Shown: positions 1 to 6,146 of the stretch, piece after piece
Layout of the letters: each line of letters opens with the position of its first letter
Numbering within the stretch: the first letter of the stretch is position 1
Assembly (NCBI GenBank): GCA_029880775.1
Contig: JAOUNV010000135.1
Coordinates: forward strand, 1-6,238
DNA length: 6,238 bases
Direction: 5' to 3'
DNA from: Nitrospinota bacterium
GTDB lineage: Bacteria; Nitrospinota_A; UBA7883
Program-made: the position numbers and the translations under genes
The notes under the pieces: model-generated
The model's input: the letters and a program-made list of their open reading frames with translations, nothing else
Database searches by the model: none
What the model was told of the DNA's origin: nothing

Positions 1-311
1 CGCTAGAATACCTGGGAGGCGAAGTGACCGATATCGAACCTGATGAATCGCTGGCGCAGATCGCCAAAGAGCTGTGGAACGGGATACCGGGGCTCGCCGG
101 GTTTTGGGGGATCGACTACATCATGACCCCTGATGGGCCTGTGGTGATAGAGGTGAACCCCAGGCTGACCACCAGCTATTGCGCCCTTGGTGAGGCCACG
201 GGGGTGAATCCGGCGGCGATGATCCTGGACGCTACGGAGGGGAGGACTCCTGAACCTGTAGTAACCCGTAAAAAAATCGGTTTCGATAAAAAGGGGAATC
301 TTAAGCTTTGA
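1..311 (+). CDS. ATP-grasp ligase, MfnD-like, C-terminal part (5' end outside window)
   Basis: The open frame enters from the left edge (first full codon at base 3) and gives 102 residues before the TGA at 309-311. Seen: a typical ATP-grasp C-terminal half, with a GIDYIM strand followed by PVVIEVNPRLTTSY. The Glu (codon 150-152) and Asn (codon 156-158) of IEVNPR are the Mg-ATP ligands conserved in this fold. Known: the EVNPRLTTSY wording is typical of the ATP-grasp proteins encoded with H4MPT/methanofuran genes in methanogens (MfnD, tyramine-glutamate ligase) and in methylotrophic bacteria. Inference: it joins glutamate to tyramine, or to tyrosine in a bacterial methylofuran pathway, in the cytoplasm. 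The next gene overlaps its stop codon and belongs to the same pathway, which supports this role. An internal GTG at base 24 is not the true start, because the frame stays open and family-like back to the edge. Substrate specificity cannot be read from this fragment. Confidence 0.88.
   Translation, partial: LEYLGGEVTDIEPDESLAQIAKELWNGIPGLAGFWGIDYIMTPDGPVVIEVNPRLTTSYCALGEATGVNPAAMILDATEGRTPEPVVTRKKIGFDKKGNLKL
291..296 (+). promoter_or_regulatory. Shine-Dalgarno site supporting the TTG start at 308
   Basis: AAGGGG lies 11 bases ahead of the TTG at 308, inside the last codons of the upstream ATP-grasp gene. The spacing is slightly long, so translation may rely partly on coupling through the TTGA stop/start overlap. 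Confidence 0.4.
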
Positions 312-1333
312 GGGCGCTGGGGCTGGATATAGGGGGGGCCAACGTGAAGGGGGCTTTGGTGATCCACTCAACAAAAGGCGCCAGGATCGCCCGCCAGTGG
401 AATATGCCCGTGGAGCTGTTTCGAGACAAGGATGGGCTGGCCGCATTGCTGGGGGAATTGCTGCAAAAGGCGGCGCCGGATGCTGTGGCGCTGACAATGA
501 CCGGGGAGCTGTGTGACTGCTTTACGAGCAGGAGCGTGGGGGCGCGATGGATCATGCGGCAGACGGAGGCGGCGGCGCCGAACCTGGAATTGAAGGTTTT
601 CAATACCACCGGCGAGATGGTTTCCATAAACCAGGCCAAGCTGTATCCCATGTCCGTGGCCTCGGCCAATTGGGCCGTCACTTTGCGCTGGGCAGCGGCC
701 CATGGGCTGGAGAATGGATTGGTGGTGGATATCGGAACCACCACCACAGACATATTGTCTGTGAAAAACGGGGCTCCCTCCGCCAGGGGAATGGATGATT
801 TCACCAGAGCCAGGGCGGGGGAGCTGGTCTACGCCGGGTACTTGCGGACCCATGCGTCCATTGCGGCGCCCAAAATCGTGGTCTGCGGAAAAGAGATGGA
901 CGCGTGCCCGGAATACTTCGCCATTGTTGGGGACGCGCATCTGTTGCTGGGGGATATCGGCGCGGGAGGGTATACATGCCCCACACCGGACGGGGGCCCG
1001 AAGACCAAGGTGGCGGCCGCGCGCAGGCTCTGTCGGATGGCATTGAGTGACCTGGAGGGGGTGGGCATGGACGAGGCTGTGAATATTGCCCGGCAGGTGG
1101 CTTGCGCCCAGGCTACGCGGTTGGCGGAGGTTGCGGCGGGTGTGGCAGCGCGGGAAGGTTTGGAGAAGGGAGCGGATCTGCTATTAGTCGGGTCTGGCGC
1201 GTCTATCTACGGCGCCACCTTGCGAGACAGGCTTGGGATGAGGCAAGTGGATAGGCTGGGGGGGATTGATGCGTCAAAGATCAATCCAGCTCTCTGCGCC
1301 GCCATGCTGGGAATGGTGCCGGGCGACCTTTAA
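308..1333 (+). CDS. mfnF: MfnF-like protein of the hydantoinase/oxoprolinase (ASKHA) fold, C1-cofactor (methanofuran/methylofuran) synthesis
   Basis: A complete 341-residue protein, normal for the family long annotated as 'probable H4MPT-linked C1 transfer pathway protein'. Seen: phosphate-1 loop LGLDIGGANVKGA (residues 4-16); ALTMTGELCDCF (61-72), a family hallmark; phosphate-2 loop VVDIGTTTTDIL (139-150); GELVYAGYLRTH (171-182); VGDAHLLLGDIG (207-218); adenosine-type loop LLVGSGASIYGA (292-303). Known: the archaeal member MfnF condenses an aminomethylfuran diphosphate with gamma-glutamyl-tyramine to form the methanofuran core. Methylotrophic bacteria use an analogous cofactor, methylofuran. 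Inference: same step here, in the cytoplasm, with the upstream ATP-grasp ligase supplying the glutamylated partner. Start: TTG 308 is the only sensible choice. A TAA sits in frame at 302, and the next start, GTG 344, would remove the phosphate-1 loop. The stop/start overlap (TTGA) indicates translational coupling. Certain at family level; the exact reaction is inferred. Confidence 0.9.
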   Translation: MRALGLDIGGANVKGALVIHSTKGARIARQWNMPVELFRDKDGLAALLGELLQKAAPDAVALTMTGELCDCFTSRSVGARWIMRQTEAAAPNLELKVFNTTGEMVSINQAKLYPMSVASANWAVTLRWAAAHGLENGLVVDIGTTTTDILSVKNGAPSARGMDDFTRARAGELVYAGYLRTHASIAAPKIVVCGKEMDACPEYFAIVGDAHLLLGDIGAGGYTCPTPDGGPKTKVAAARRLCRMALSDLEGVGMDEAVNIARQVACAQATRLAEVAAGVAAREGLEKGADLLLVGSGASIYGATLRDRLGMRQVDRLGGIDASKINPALCAAMLGMVPGDL

Positions 1334-1347
1334 GTAAGATCGCCCGG
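1319..1347. terminator. Hairpin at the convergent gene ends, possible bidirectional terminator
   Basis: CCGGGCGA (1319-1326) pairs perfectly with TCGCCCGG (1340-1347). After one mismatch the stem continues with three more pairs (1328-1330 with 1336-1338), leaving a five-base loop that contains most of the mfnF stop codon. It lies in the short gap between convergent genes, the expected place for a shared terminator. No T-run follows the stem on either strand, so a classical intrinsic terminator is not proven; it may only block read-through or protect 3' ends. Confidence 0.5.
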
Positions 1348-1370
1348 GCATATCAATCACCAGGATCAGT

Positions 1371-3266
1371 TCAATTGTAAGTCCCGGCTCTGTAGGGCAA
1401 CTCCTTTACCGCCGCTGAATGGTTCGCTCCATTATGGTGCCCATTGGACCCATTAGAGCCATTGACCAGGCTGTACAACTGGTCAACGACACTATCCATC
1501 TCGGTGGCCTGAGCGCTCAATTCTTCGCTGGCCGAGGCGGACTCCTCCGCCGTGGCCGCATTGCCCTGGGTCACGGAATCCATCTGGGAAACCGCCTGGC
1601 TGACTTGCTTAACACCCTGGCTTTGCTCGTTGGACGCGTTCGCTATATCAGAGACCATGGTGGCTGACTTTGACGTGATCCCCATGATACCTTCCAGCGC
1701 CTCGGAAAGCCTGGCGACTATTTTGCCGCCTTCTTCAGCCTTGTTAACCGCGTTTTCGATGAGCTCGGAAGTGTCTTTCGAGGCTCCTGCGGATCGCTGG
1801 GCCAGGTTGCGAACCTCTTCCGCCACCACGGCGAATCCCTTGCCATGATCTCCCGCGCGGGCGGCTTCCACCGCCGCATTCAGGGCCAGAAGGTTTGTCT
1901 GGAATGCGATCTCCTCTATGACCTTGATGATTTTGGAGATTTCACTCGAGGATGTTTTTATGGAATCCATGGCGGAAACCATATCCTTCATCAAGTCGAC
2001 ACCCTCATTCACGATCTTTTTAGAGTCCCCCATAAGATTATTGGCGTTGTTGGCGTATTCAGTGTTTCTCAACGTCATCGATTGGATTTCCTGCAACGAA
2101 GCGGAAGTCTCTTCCAAAGCGGCGGCCTGCTCGGTTGCCCCACCCGCCAAAGACTGCGATGAAGTCGATATCTGTCCCGCAGCCGAATTGACCTGGTTGC
2201 TGCCGTTTCTCAGGCCTTCTACGATTTGGTTGATCGGATTAGCTATTACACGGACCAGGAAAACCGTGATGAATATGGAAAAGATCAATCCTGCCGCCGC
2301 CAGACCCCATTCAATCCTGATCAGGTCCTGGTTGGCCTTCTGCGAAAGGGCTACATCAGCCGCCATAAGATTCTTCTGGTCGGCGATCATCGTGTCGAGG
2401 CTTTCCTTGATCTTGAACGCGGTGGGAGCGGCTTTTGTTCCCAGCCAGTGGTTGGCCAGATTCCATTCCTGGCTTTTCCTGATCTTGAACATTTGCGGGG
2501 GCAACGGGGCGAAGAGCTTGCGGTTGGCTGCGAATTCGTCAAATGAACTACGTTGCTGCCGTGTCAGCAGATCATAATTAGCTCCCAAGTCACCAAAGCG
2601 CCTCTCGTTTTTATTCCAAAGCTGCTCGAAAGTTATCTTGAACTTTCCATCGCCCGATAGCAGGTATGCGCGGATCGCACCCAGCGAGAGGCCAAGCGTC
2701 CCTCGCACATCCGCCATCATGCCCAGCAGAGCTTTTCGCTCCTCCGTAGCTGGCTCCTTTAGCTCAAGGTCGATCATCTCCGTGATCTCTCGGGCAAGTA
2801 TTGCGGCTTTCGGCGCCGCTTCCTGAAACAGAATCTTGCTAGCCGGCAGATTCTCAGGCTTGTGAGATATCGCTTCGATCTCATCCTGGAAGCCTCTGAG
2901 TCTTACGAAATCCTCTTTCACGTTTTTGAGCAGTGCTACGTTGTTCTGATTGGTCCAGTTCCGGGAGAACTGGGTCATTTGAGCCAGGGCGTTATCGATG
3001 TTATTCCATGACAAGGCCCTTTGATCCTTGAACTTATCCTTGCCAAGTAGCATCCATCCGCGCAACGCCGCCAAGGAGTGGTTTACTCCATTGAGGAGGA
3101 CGACCCCTGTCCTGGCTGTGGGGGCCCGCAGAGTCGCCACCCTGTCCGTTATTACCTGTGTATTTTGAATCTGCAGCGCTGAAAATCCGACCATGGCCAC
3201 CAGCATGATGGTCATGATAGAAAATCCGGCCGCGATTTTTACTCTTAATGAGCTTCCTGTAAACAT
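1371..3266 (-). CDS. Transmembrane methyl-accepting chemotaxis protein with bimodular helical sensor
   Basis: A complete 631-residue inner-membrane chemoreceptor that would signal to CheW/CheA. Seen in order: membrane helix 1 (about 11-33); an all-helical extracytoplasmic region (34-319); membrane helix 2 (about 320-342); a short segment beginning ANPINQIVEGL; methylation-type helix around AAALEETSASL (381-391); signalling tip with EEIAFQTNLLALNAAVEAAR (451-470) and GKGFAVVAEEVRNLA (475-489); second methylation helix around TAEESASASEEL (572-583). Spacing from LEET to IAFQ and from the tip Glu467 to the AEES site matches E. coli Tsr as I recall it, placing it in the 36-heptad class. The sensor holds two related modules offset by 130 residues, resembling helical-bimodular (HBM) sensors; ligand unknown. 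Only one helix separates TM2 from the methylation bundle, so no full HAMP is visible. The tail (602-631) is Asn/Gly/Ser/His-rich and lacks an NWETF-type CheR/CheB tether. The ATG at 3266 follows a strong ribosome site. The gene converges with mfnF and diverges from the hybrid kinase. Confidence 0.95.
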   Translation of the reverse strand: MFTGSSLRVKIAAGFSIMTIMLVAMVGFSALQIQNTQVITDRVATLRAPTARTGVVLLNGVNHSLAALRGWMLLGKDKFKDQRALSWNNIDNALAQMTQFSRNWTNQNNVALLKNVKEDFVRLRGFQDEIEAISHKPENLPASKILFQEAAPKAAILAREITEMIDLELKEPATEERKALLGMMADVRGTLGLSLGAIRAYLLSGDGKFKITFEQLWNKNERRFGDLGANYDLLTRQQRSSFDEFAANRKLFAPLPPQMFKIRKSQEWNLANHWLGTKAAPTAFKIKESLDTMIADQKNLMAADVALSQKANQDLIRIEWGLAAAGLIFSIFITVFLVRVIANPINQIVEGLRNGSNQVNSAAGQISTSSQSLAGGATEQAAALEETSASLQEIQSMTLRNTEYANNANNLMGDSKKIVNEGVDLMKDMVSAMDSIKTSSSEISKIIKVIEEIAFQTNLLALNAAVEAARAGDHGKGFAVVAEEVRNLAQRSAGASKDTSELIENAVNKAEEGGKIVARLSEALEGIMGITSKSATMVSDIANASNEQSQGVKQVSQAVSQMDSVTQGNAATAEESASASEELSAQATEMDSVVDQLYSLVNGSNGSNGHHNGANHSAAVKELPYRAGTYN

Positions 3267-3273
3267 TGGAGAA

Positions 3274-3280
3274 CCTCCCT
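3274..3280 (-). promoter_or_regulatory. Shine-Dalgarno site of the chemoreceptor gene
   Basis: Read on the minus strand, AGGGAGG precedes the ATG (3266-3264) by seven bases. This near-ideal ribosome site fixes the start codon. No convincing sigma-70, sigma-28 or sigma-54 promoter could be assigned upstream on this strand. Confidence 0.8.
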
Positions 3281-3677
3281 AATTTAGTTAATTACCCGCC
3301 CTGACATGTACTATATTGAGGAGACCGTAAAAAATAGTTACATTCCACAATAGGTACTGCAATGATCAGGCCAAAACATGGATACGGAACAGCCGGGGAG
3401 AAGGGCAATATAAACAAGGAGAAGGGATGATATATGGTCATATGGATCAAGAGTGCAACTAGTCCACGGTATAGAAAAAGTTACAAAAACAGGCAACATG
3501 GCAATTAATGTCCGCTTTGTAGGCAATGCTATGGTGAGAACAAGATCTCGGTTTGCCAGTGCCTGGGCTCCTGCCTCTGGCTACCTTTTGCCACAGATGT
3601 CGTGGAGGCGTCGAAGATCAACCCTATCTCCAGCACCGCTCCACAACAGGTATGTATAGGTCAAACTCCGAATAATG
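3281..3677. other. Divergent intergenic region with GC-rich island, no recognised gene
   Basis: This stretch separates the divergent chemoreceptor and hybrid-kinase genes. By hand count, 3281-3540 is about 40% GC, 3541-3650 about 58%, and 3651-3710 about 33%, so a GC-rich island sits between AT-rich flanks. Short structures seen: a 9-base direct repeat GGAGAAGGG (3397-3405 and 3418-3426), an ATATG-GT-CATAT inverted repeat (3432-3443), GCCAG/CTGGC arms (3555-3559 and 3577-3581), and GTGGAG/CTCCAC arms (3602-3607 and 3639-3644). A tiny frame of 11 codons (3427-3462) follows a good AAGGAG site. The longer frames here (for example 3453-3659 plus, 3338-3526 minus) resemble no protein I know and have no supporting ribosome site that I trust. 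The region could hold promoters and operators for both genes, a small RNA, or a decayed gene. Confidence 0.6.
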
Positions 3678-3683
3678 TATAAT
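3678..3683 (+). promoter_or_regulatory. Predicted -10 box of the hybrid kinase gene
   Basis: A perfect sigma-70-type TATAAT stands 45 bases before the ATG at 3728. The matching -35 position (about 3655-3660, TATAGG) is poor, so the promoter may need an activator. Expected transcription start is near 3690, leaving a short leader. Confidence 0.45.
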
Positions 3684-3701
3684 CAGAGGTTTAATCCTCT
3701 G
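3684..3701. promoter_or_regulatory. 18-bp palindrome next to the -10 box, candidate operator or leader hairpin
   Basis: CAGAGG (3684-3689) and CCTCTG (3696-3701) form perfect six-base arms around a six-base spacer. The palindrome starts immediately after the predicted -10 box and would straddle the transcription start. That position suits a repressor site. If transcription starts further upstream, it would instead form a leader hairpin close to the kinase start. The binding factor is unknown. Confidence 0.4.
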
Positions 3702-3727
3702 GGTAACAAAGAACATTGAAGACGAGC

Positions 3728-6103
3728 ATGGAAAGGCTTTTTCAGGCCATTGCCTTGGCGTTGGTCCTTATGCCACAGGCGGCCCTGGCGGCGCCGGTTC
3801 TGGAAATCACGGATAGCCAGGGCCGGTACCCTATGGGGTATCACTTCGATTACCTGGAAGATGTGAAGGGCGCGGGAGCTATTGAGGAGATGCTAAAATC
3901 CCCGACCGCTGATAAGTTTCGTCCATTGGATGTTGAAATGCCGAACTTCGGCTTTTCCCGCTCCGCCTTCTGGTTCCGCGCCAAGGTAACCAACACCTCG
4001 GGGCTCCCTCAGCCACTGCTCCTGGAGCAGTTTTCCGCCTGGATAGACCTGATTGACCTGTACATTATCCGAGATGATGGAACTATCGAGAAAAAATCCG
4101 GCGGCGATATGTACCCTTTTAGTCAGAGGGAGATCGTCCATCCCCGCTTTCATTTCAAGCTGGGGCTTGATACTGGGCAGGCTGTGGAGTTGTATATCAG
4201 GGTGCAAAGTGATGACCCTCTCGAGTTGCCATTTACACTCTGGAAGCAGGAAGACTTCCTCGCGTATAACCAGGGGCAGGTCCAGTATTACGGGATAGTG
4301 TATGGCGCCTTGATGGCGGTGTTACTTTATAATCTGTTTCTTTTCTTTTCCCTGGCGGATAAAAGCTACCTGTTCTATGTCCTGTACACCCTCAGCCTGA
4401 TATTGATGATTTTCGCCTACACGGGAAGTTCGTTCCAGTATTTTTGGCCAGGCAGTCCCAGGTTCCAGGACTGGGTGGTTTTCCCTGCCGGTTTCCTGTC
4501 GATGTTAATGGGAATCTTCTTTACTAAAAGCTTCCTGGACACGAAAAAGAAAATGCCCCGCGCCCATATGTTTCTCACTGCGATGCAGCTGTTTTACGTG
4601 CTGACTCCTCTGGTGGGAACGGTATTGGGATTGACTCACTACATTAGCCAGGCCAGCGTGATGTCGGCCATGCTTTTTCCGGTGATCCAAGTGACCATTG
4701 GAGTCATGGCCTATCGGCGCCATATCCCGGCCGCCCGATTTTTCATCCTCGCCTGGTCTTTTTCCCTGGTGGGAACCATCCACACTATGGTGACGGCCAT
4801 GGGGTTGCTGCCGTATGGTGTGGTGATGCGGCACTCTTTCGAGATAGGCTTTTTGATGGACGCCATTGTGCTGTCGTTCGCCCTGGCGGATAAGATAAAG
4901 ATCCTTCGAGAAGAAAAGGAATCAGCCGAGGCCCAGGCCCACCATGTGCTGGAGGTCTCCAAGCGGGAACTAGAGGATAGGGTGGCCGAGCGTACGGTGG
5001 AGCTTGTGACGGCAAAGGATCGGGCCGAAGCGGCCACGGAGCTGAAGGATAAATTTGTGGGGTTGGTTTCCCACGACCTGCGCTCCCCATTGTCTGGCGT
5101 GCTGGCCAGCTTGCGGCTGGTCAATTCCGGCCAGCTGGGGCAGCCGATATCCCAGGCCAAGACAAGCGCGCTGCTGCAGCAATCTGAAGCCACATGTAAG
5201 GGGCTGATGGGTCTTATCGAGGATCTGCTGGGCATGAGCAGGATCAGCTCTGGTAGCTTGCGTCCTGTGAAACATTTTTTGGACGCCAGGCAAATTGCCG
5301 AAGCGGAACTGGTGAACATACGGCAAGCGGCGGAGCTGAAGGGAATTGACATCCGAAACGATCTGCCGGAGCGCATGGCGCTGCTTGCCGACCGGCAGTT
5401 AATCGGAACGGTGTTACGCAACCTTTTGACCAACTCCGTCAAGTTTACCCCCCGCGGAGGTGAAATATCAATATTCTCTCCTGACGCCAACGGGGCCCGT
5501 CTGGCCGTGCGCGACTCCGGTGTCGGCATAGATAAAGAGAGATTGGAGGACATTTTTAAAAGCCATGTAAAAACCAGTACATTTGGAACGGCAGGGGAAA
5601 CAGGTTCAGGCTTCGGGCTCCCTTTTTCCATGGACATCATGAAGGCGCACGAGGGGACCATCTCCGTATGGAGCGAACCTGGGAAGGGGAGTGTTTTCAC
5701 CCTGGAGCTACCGGAGCGGCAGGCGCTGGTGCTGCTGGTGGATGAAGAAAGGGAGAGCCGCCAGCTGATGATGGATTATTTATTGGCGGGGACTGGGGGC
5801 AAGGTGAGGTTCGCCGAGGCGGAGAACGGAGTTTTTGCCCTGGAAACGTTAAAAGGCCCTTTGCCAAGCCTCATCATCACGGATGTGGAAATGAATGGAA
5901 TGGATGGATTCAGGCTGCTGGCCGAAATTCAACGTGACCAATCCCTTGGCTCCATACCGGTGATTGTGGCGGCTTCCGCATCCGATGGGCATAGCGGCGA
6001 TGGGAACCTCCGGCGTAAGGTATTCGATTTAGGCGCTTCTGATTATGTGGTCAAACCTATAGAGCCTGGGGATTTCGTACCGCGGGCGATCAGGTTTTTA
6101 TAG
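3728..6103 (+). CDS. 7TMR-DISM hybrid sensor histidine kinase with C-terminal receiver
   Basis: A 791-residue membrane hybrid kinase, counted from ATG 3728. Seen: signal peptide (about 1-21, cleavage near ALA-APVL); extracytoplasmic beta-rich 7TMR-DISMED2 sensor (about 25-170), a carbohydrate-binding-like fold; seven hydrophobic helices (about 186-386) of the 7TM-DISM type; coiled coil (about 388-435); HisKA with SHDLRSPLS, His449 the phosphorylation site; HATPase with N box (Asn569), G1 DSGVGI (596-601) and G2 GSGFG (626-630); receiver (about 667-791) with acidic pair Asp672/Glu673, phospho-acceptor Asp719 and Lys776-Pro. All kinase motifs are intact, so it should be active. Known: such kinases pass phosphate through their receiver to an Hpt protein and then a response regulator; neither is in the window. 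Odd: the conserved receiver Thr/Ser is Ala749, with a Ser beside it, and the following loop is a few residues long. Start: an in-frame TTG at 3716 would add four residues. I prefer ATG 3728, but both have weak ribosome sites. Ligand unknown. Confidence 0.93.
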   Translation: MERLFQAIALALVLMPQAALAAPVLEITDSQGRYPMGYHFDYLEDVKGAGAIEEMLKSPTADKFRPLDVEMPNFGFSRSAFWFRAKVTNTSGLPQPLLLEQFSAWIDLIDLYIIRDDGTIEKKSGGDMYPFSQREIVHPRFHFKLGLDTGQAVELYIRVQSDDPLELPFTLWKQEDFLAYNQGQVQYYGIVYGALMAVLLYNLFLFFSLADKSYLFYVLYTLSLILMIFAYTGSSFQYFWPGSPRFQDWVVFPAGFLSMLMGIFFTKSFLDTKKKMPRAHMFLTAMQLFYVLTPLVGTVLGLTHYISQASVMSAMLFPVIQVTIGVMAYRRHIPAARFFILAWSFSLVGTIHTMVTAMGLLPYGVVMRHSFEIGFLMDAIVLSFALADKIKILREEKESAEAQAHHVLEVSKRELEDRVAERTVELVTAKDRAEAATELKDKFVGLVSHDLRSPLSGVLASLRLVNSGQLGQPISQAKTSALLQQSEATCKGLMGLIEDLLGMSRISSGSLRPVKHFLDARQIAEAELVNIRQAAELKGIDIRNDLPERMALLADRQLIGTVLRNLLTNSVKFTPRGGEISIFSPDANGARLAVRDSGVGIDKERLEDIFKSHVKTSTFGTAGETGSGFGLPFSMDIMKAHEGTISVWSEPGKGSVFTLELPERQALVLLVDEERESRQLMMDYLLAGTGGKVRFAEAENGVFALETLKGPLPSLIITDVEMNGMDGFRLLAEIQRDQSLGSIPVIVAASASDGHSGDGNLRRKVFDLGASDYVVKPIEPGDFVPRAIRFL

Positions 6104-6146
6104 CGCAACATGCCAAAGCATATATGAATAGAGTCTATCATCAGCC

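Noticed and set aside
368..1068. Several minus-strand frames opposite mfnF
   Set aside because: They are shadows of a GC-rich coding frame. None has a recognisable motif, while the plus frame carries all the family hallmarks.
1918..2577. Plus-strand frame of 219 codons opposite the chemoreceptor
   Set aside because: Antisense to the conserved chemoreceptor frame; its composition is that of a mirrored coding sequence and it has no family motif.
3310..3315. Minus-strand TATAGT as -10 box for the chemoreceptor
   Set aside because: No acceptable -35 element at 16-18 bp, so it is no better than chance in AT-rich DNA.
3578..3591. Sigma-54-like promoter TGGC...TTGC
   Set aside because: Nine bases separate the GG and GC pairs; sigma-54 promoters need ten, and this spacing is strict.
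3338..3659. Frames of 62 and 68 codons in the intergenic region
   Set aside because: No ribosome site, no known motif, and composition changes inside the plus frame; kept only as part of the intergenic description.
3281..3727. c-di-GMP (GEMM) riboswitch or tRNA in the intergenic region
   Set aside because: GGTAGCCAGAGGC on the minus strand slightly recalls GEMM, but the other conserved segments are missing; no tRNA cloverleaf could be folded.
4711..5700. Minus-strand frame of 329 codons opposite the hybrid kinase
   Set aside because: Ser/Arg-rich antisense shadow of the HisKA/HATPase region, with no domain signature.
6110..6121. ATGC-caaa-GCAT hairpin after the kinase as terminator
   Set aside because: Only four base pairs and no T-run, too weak to support a terminator.
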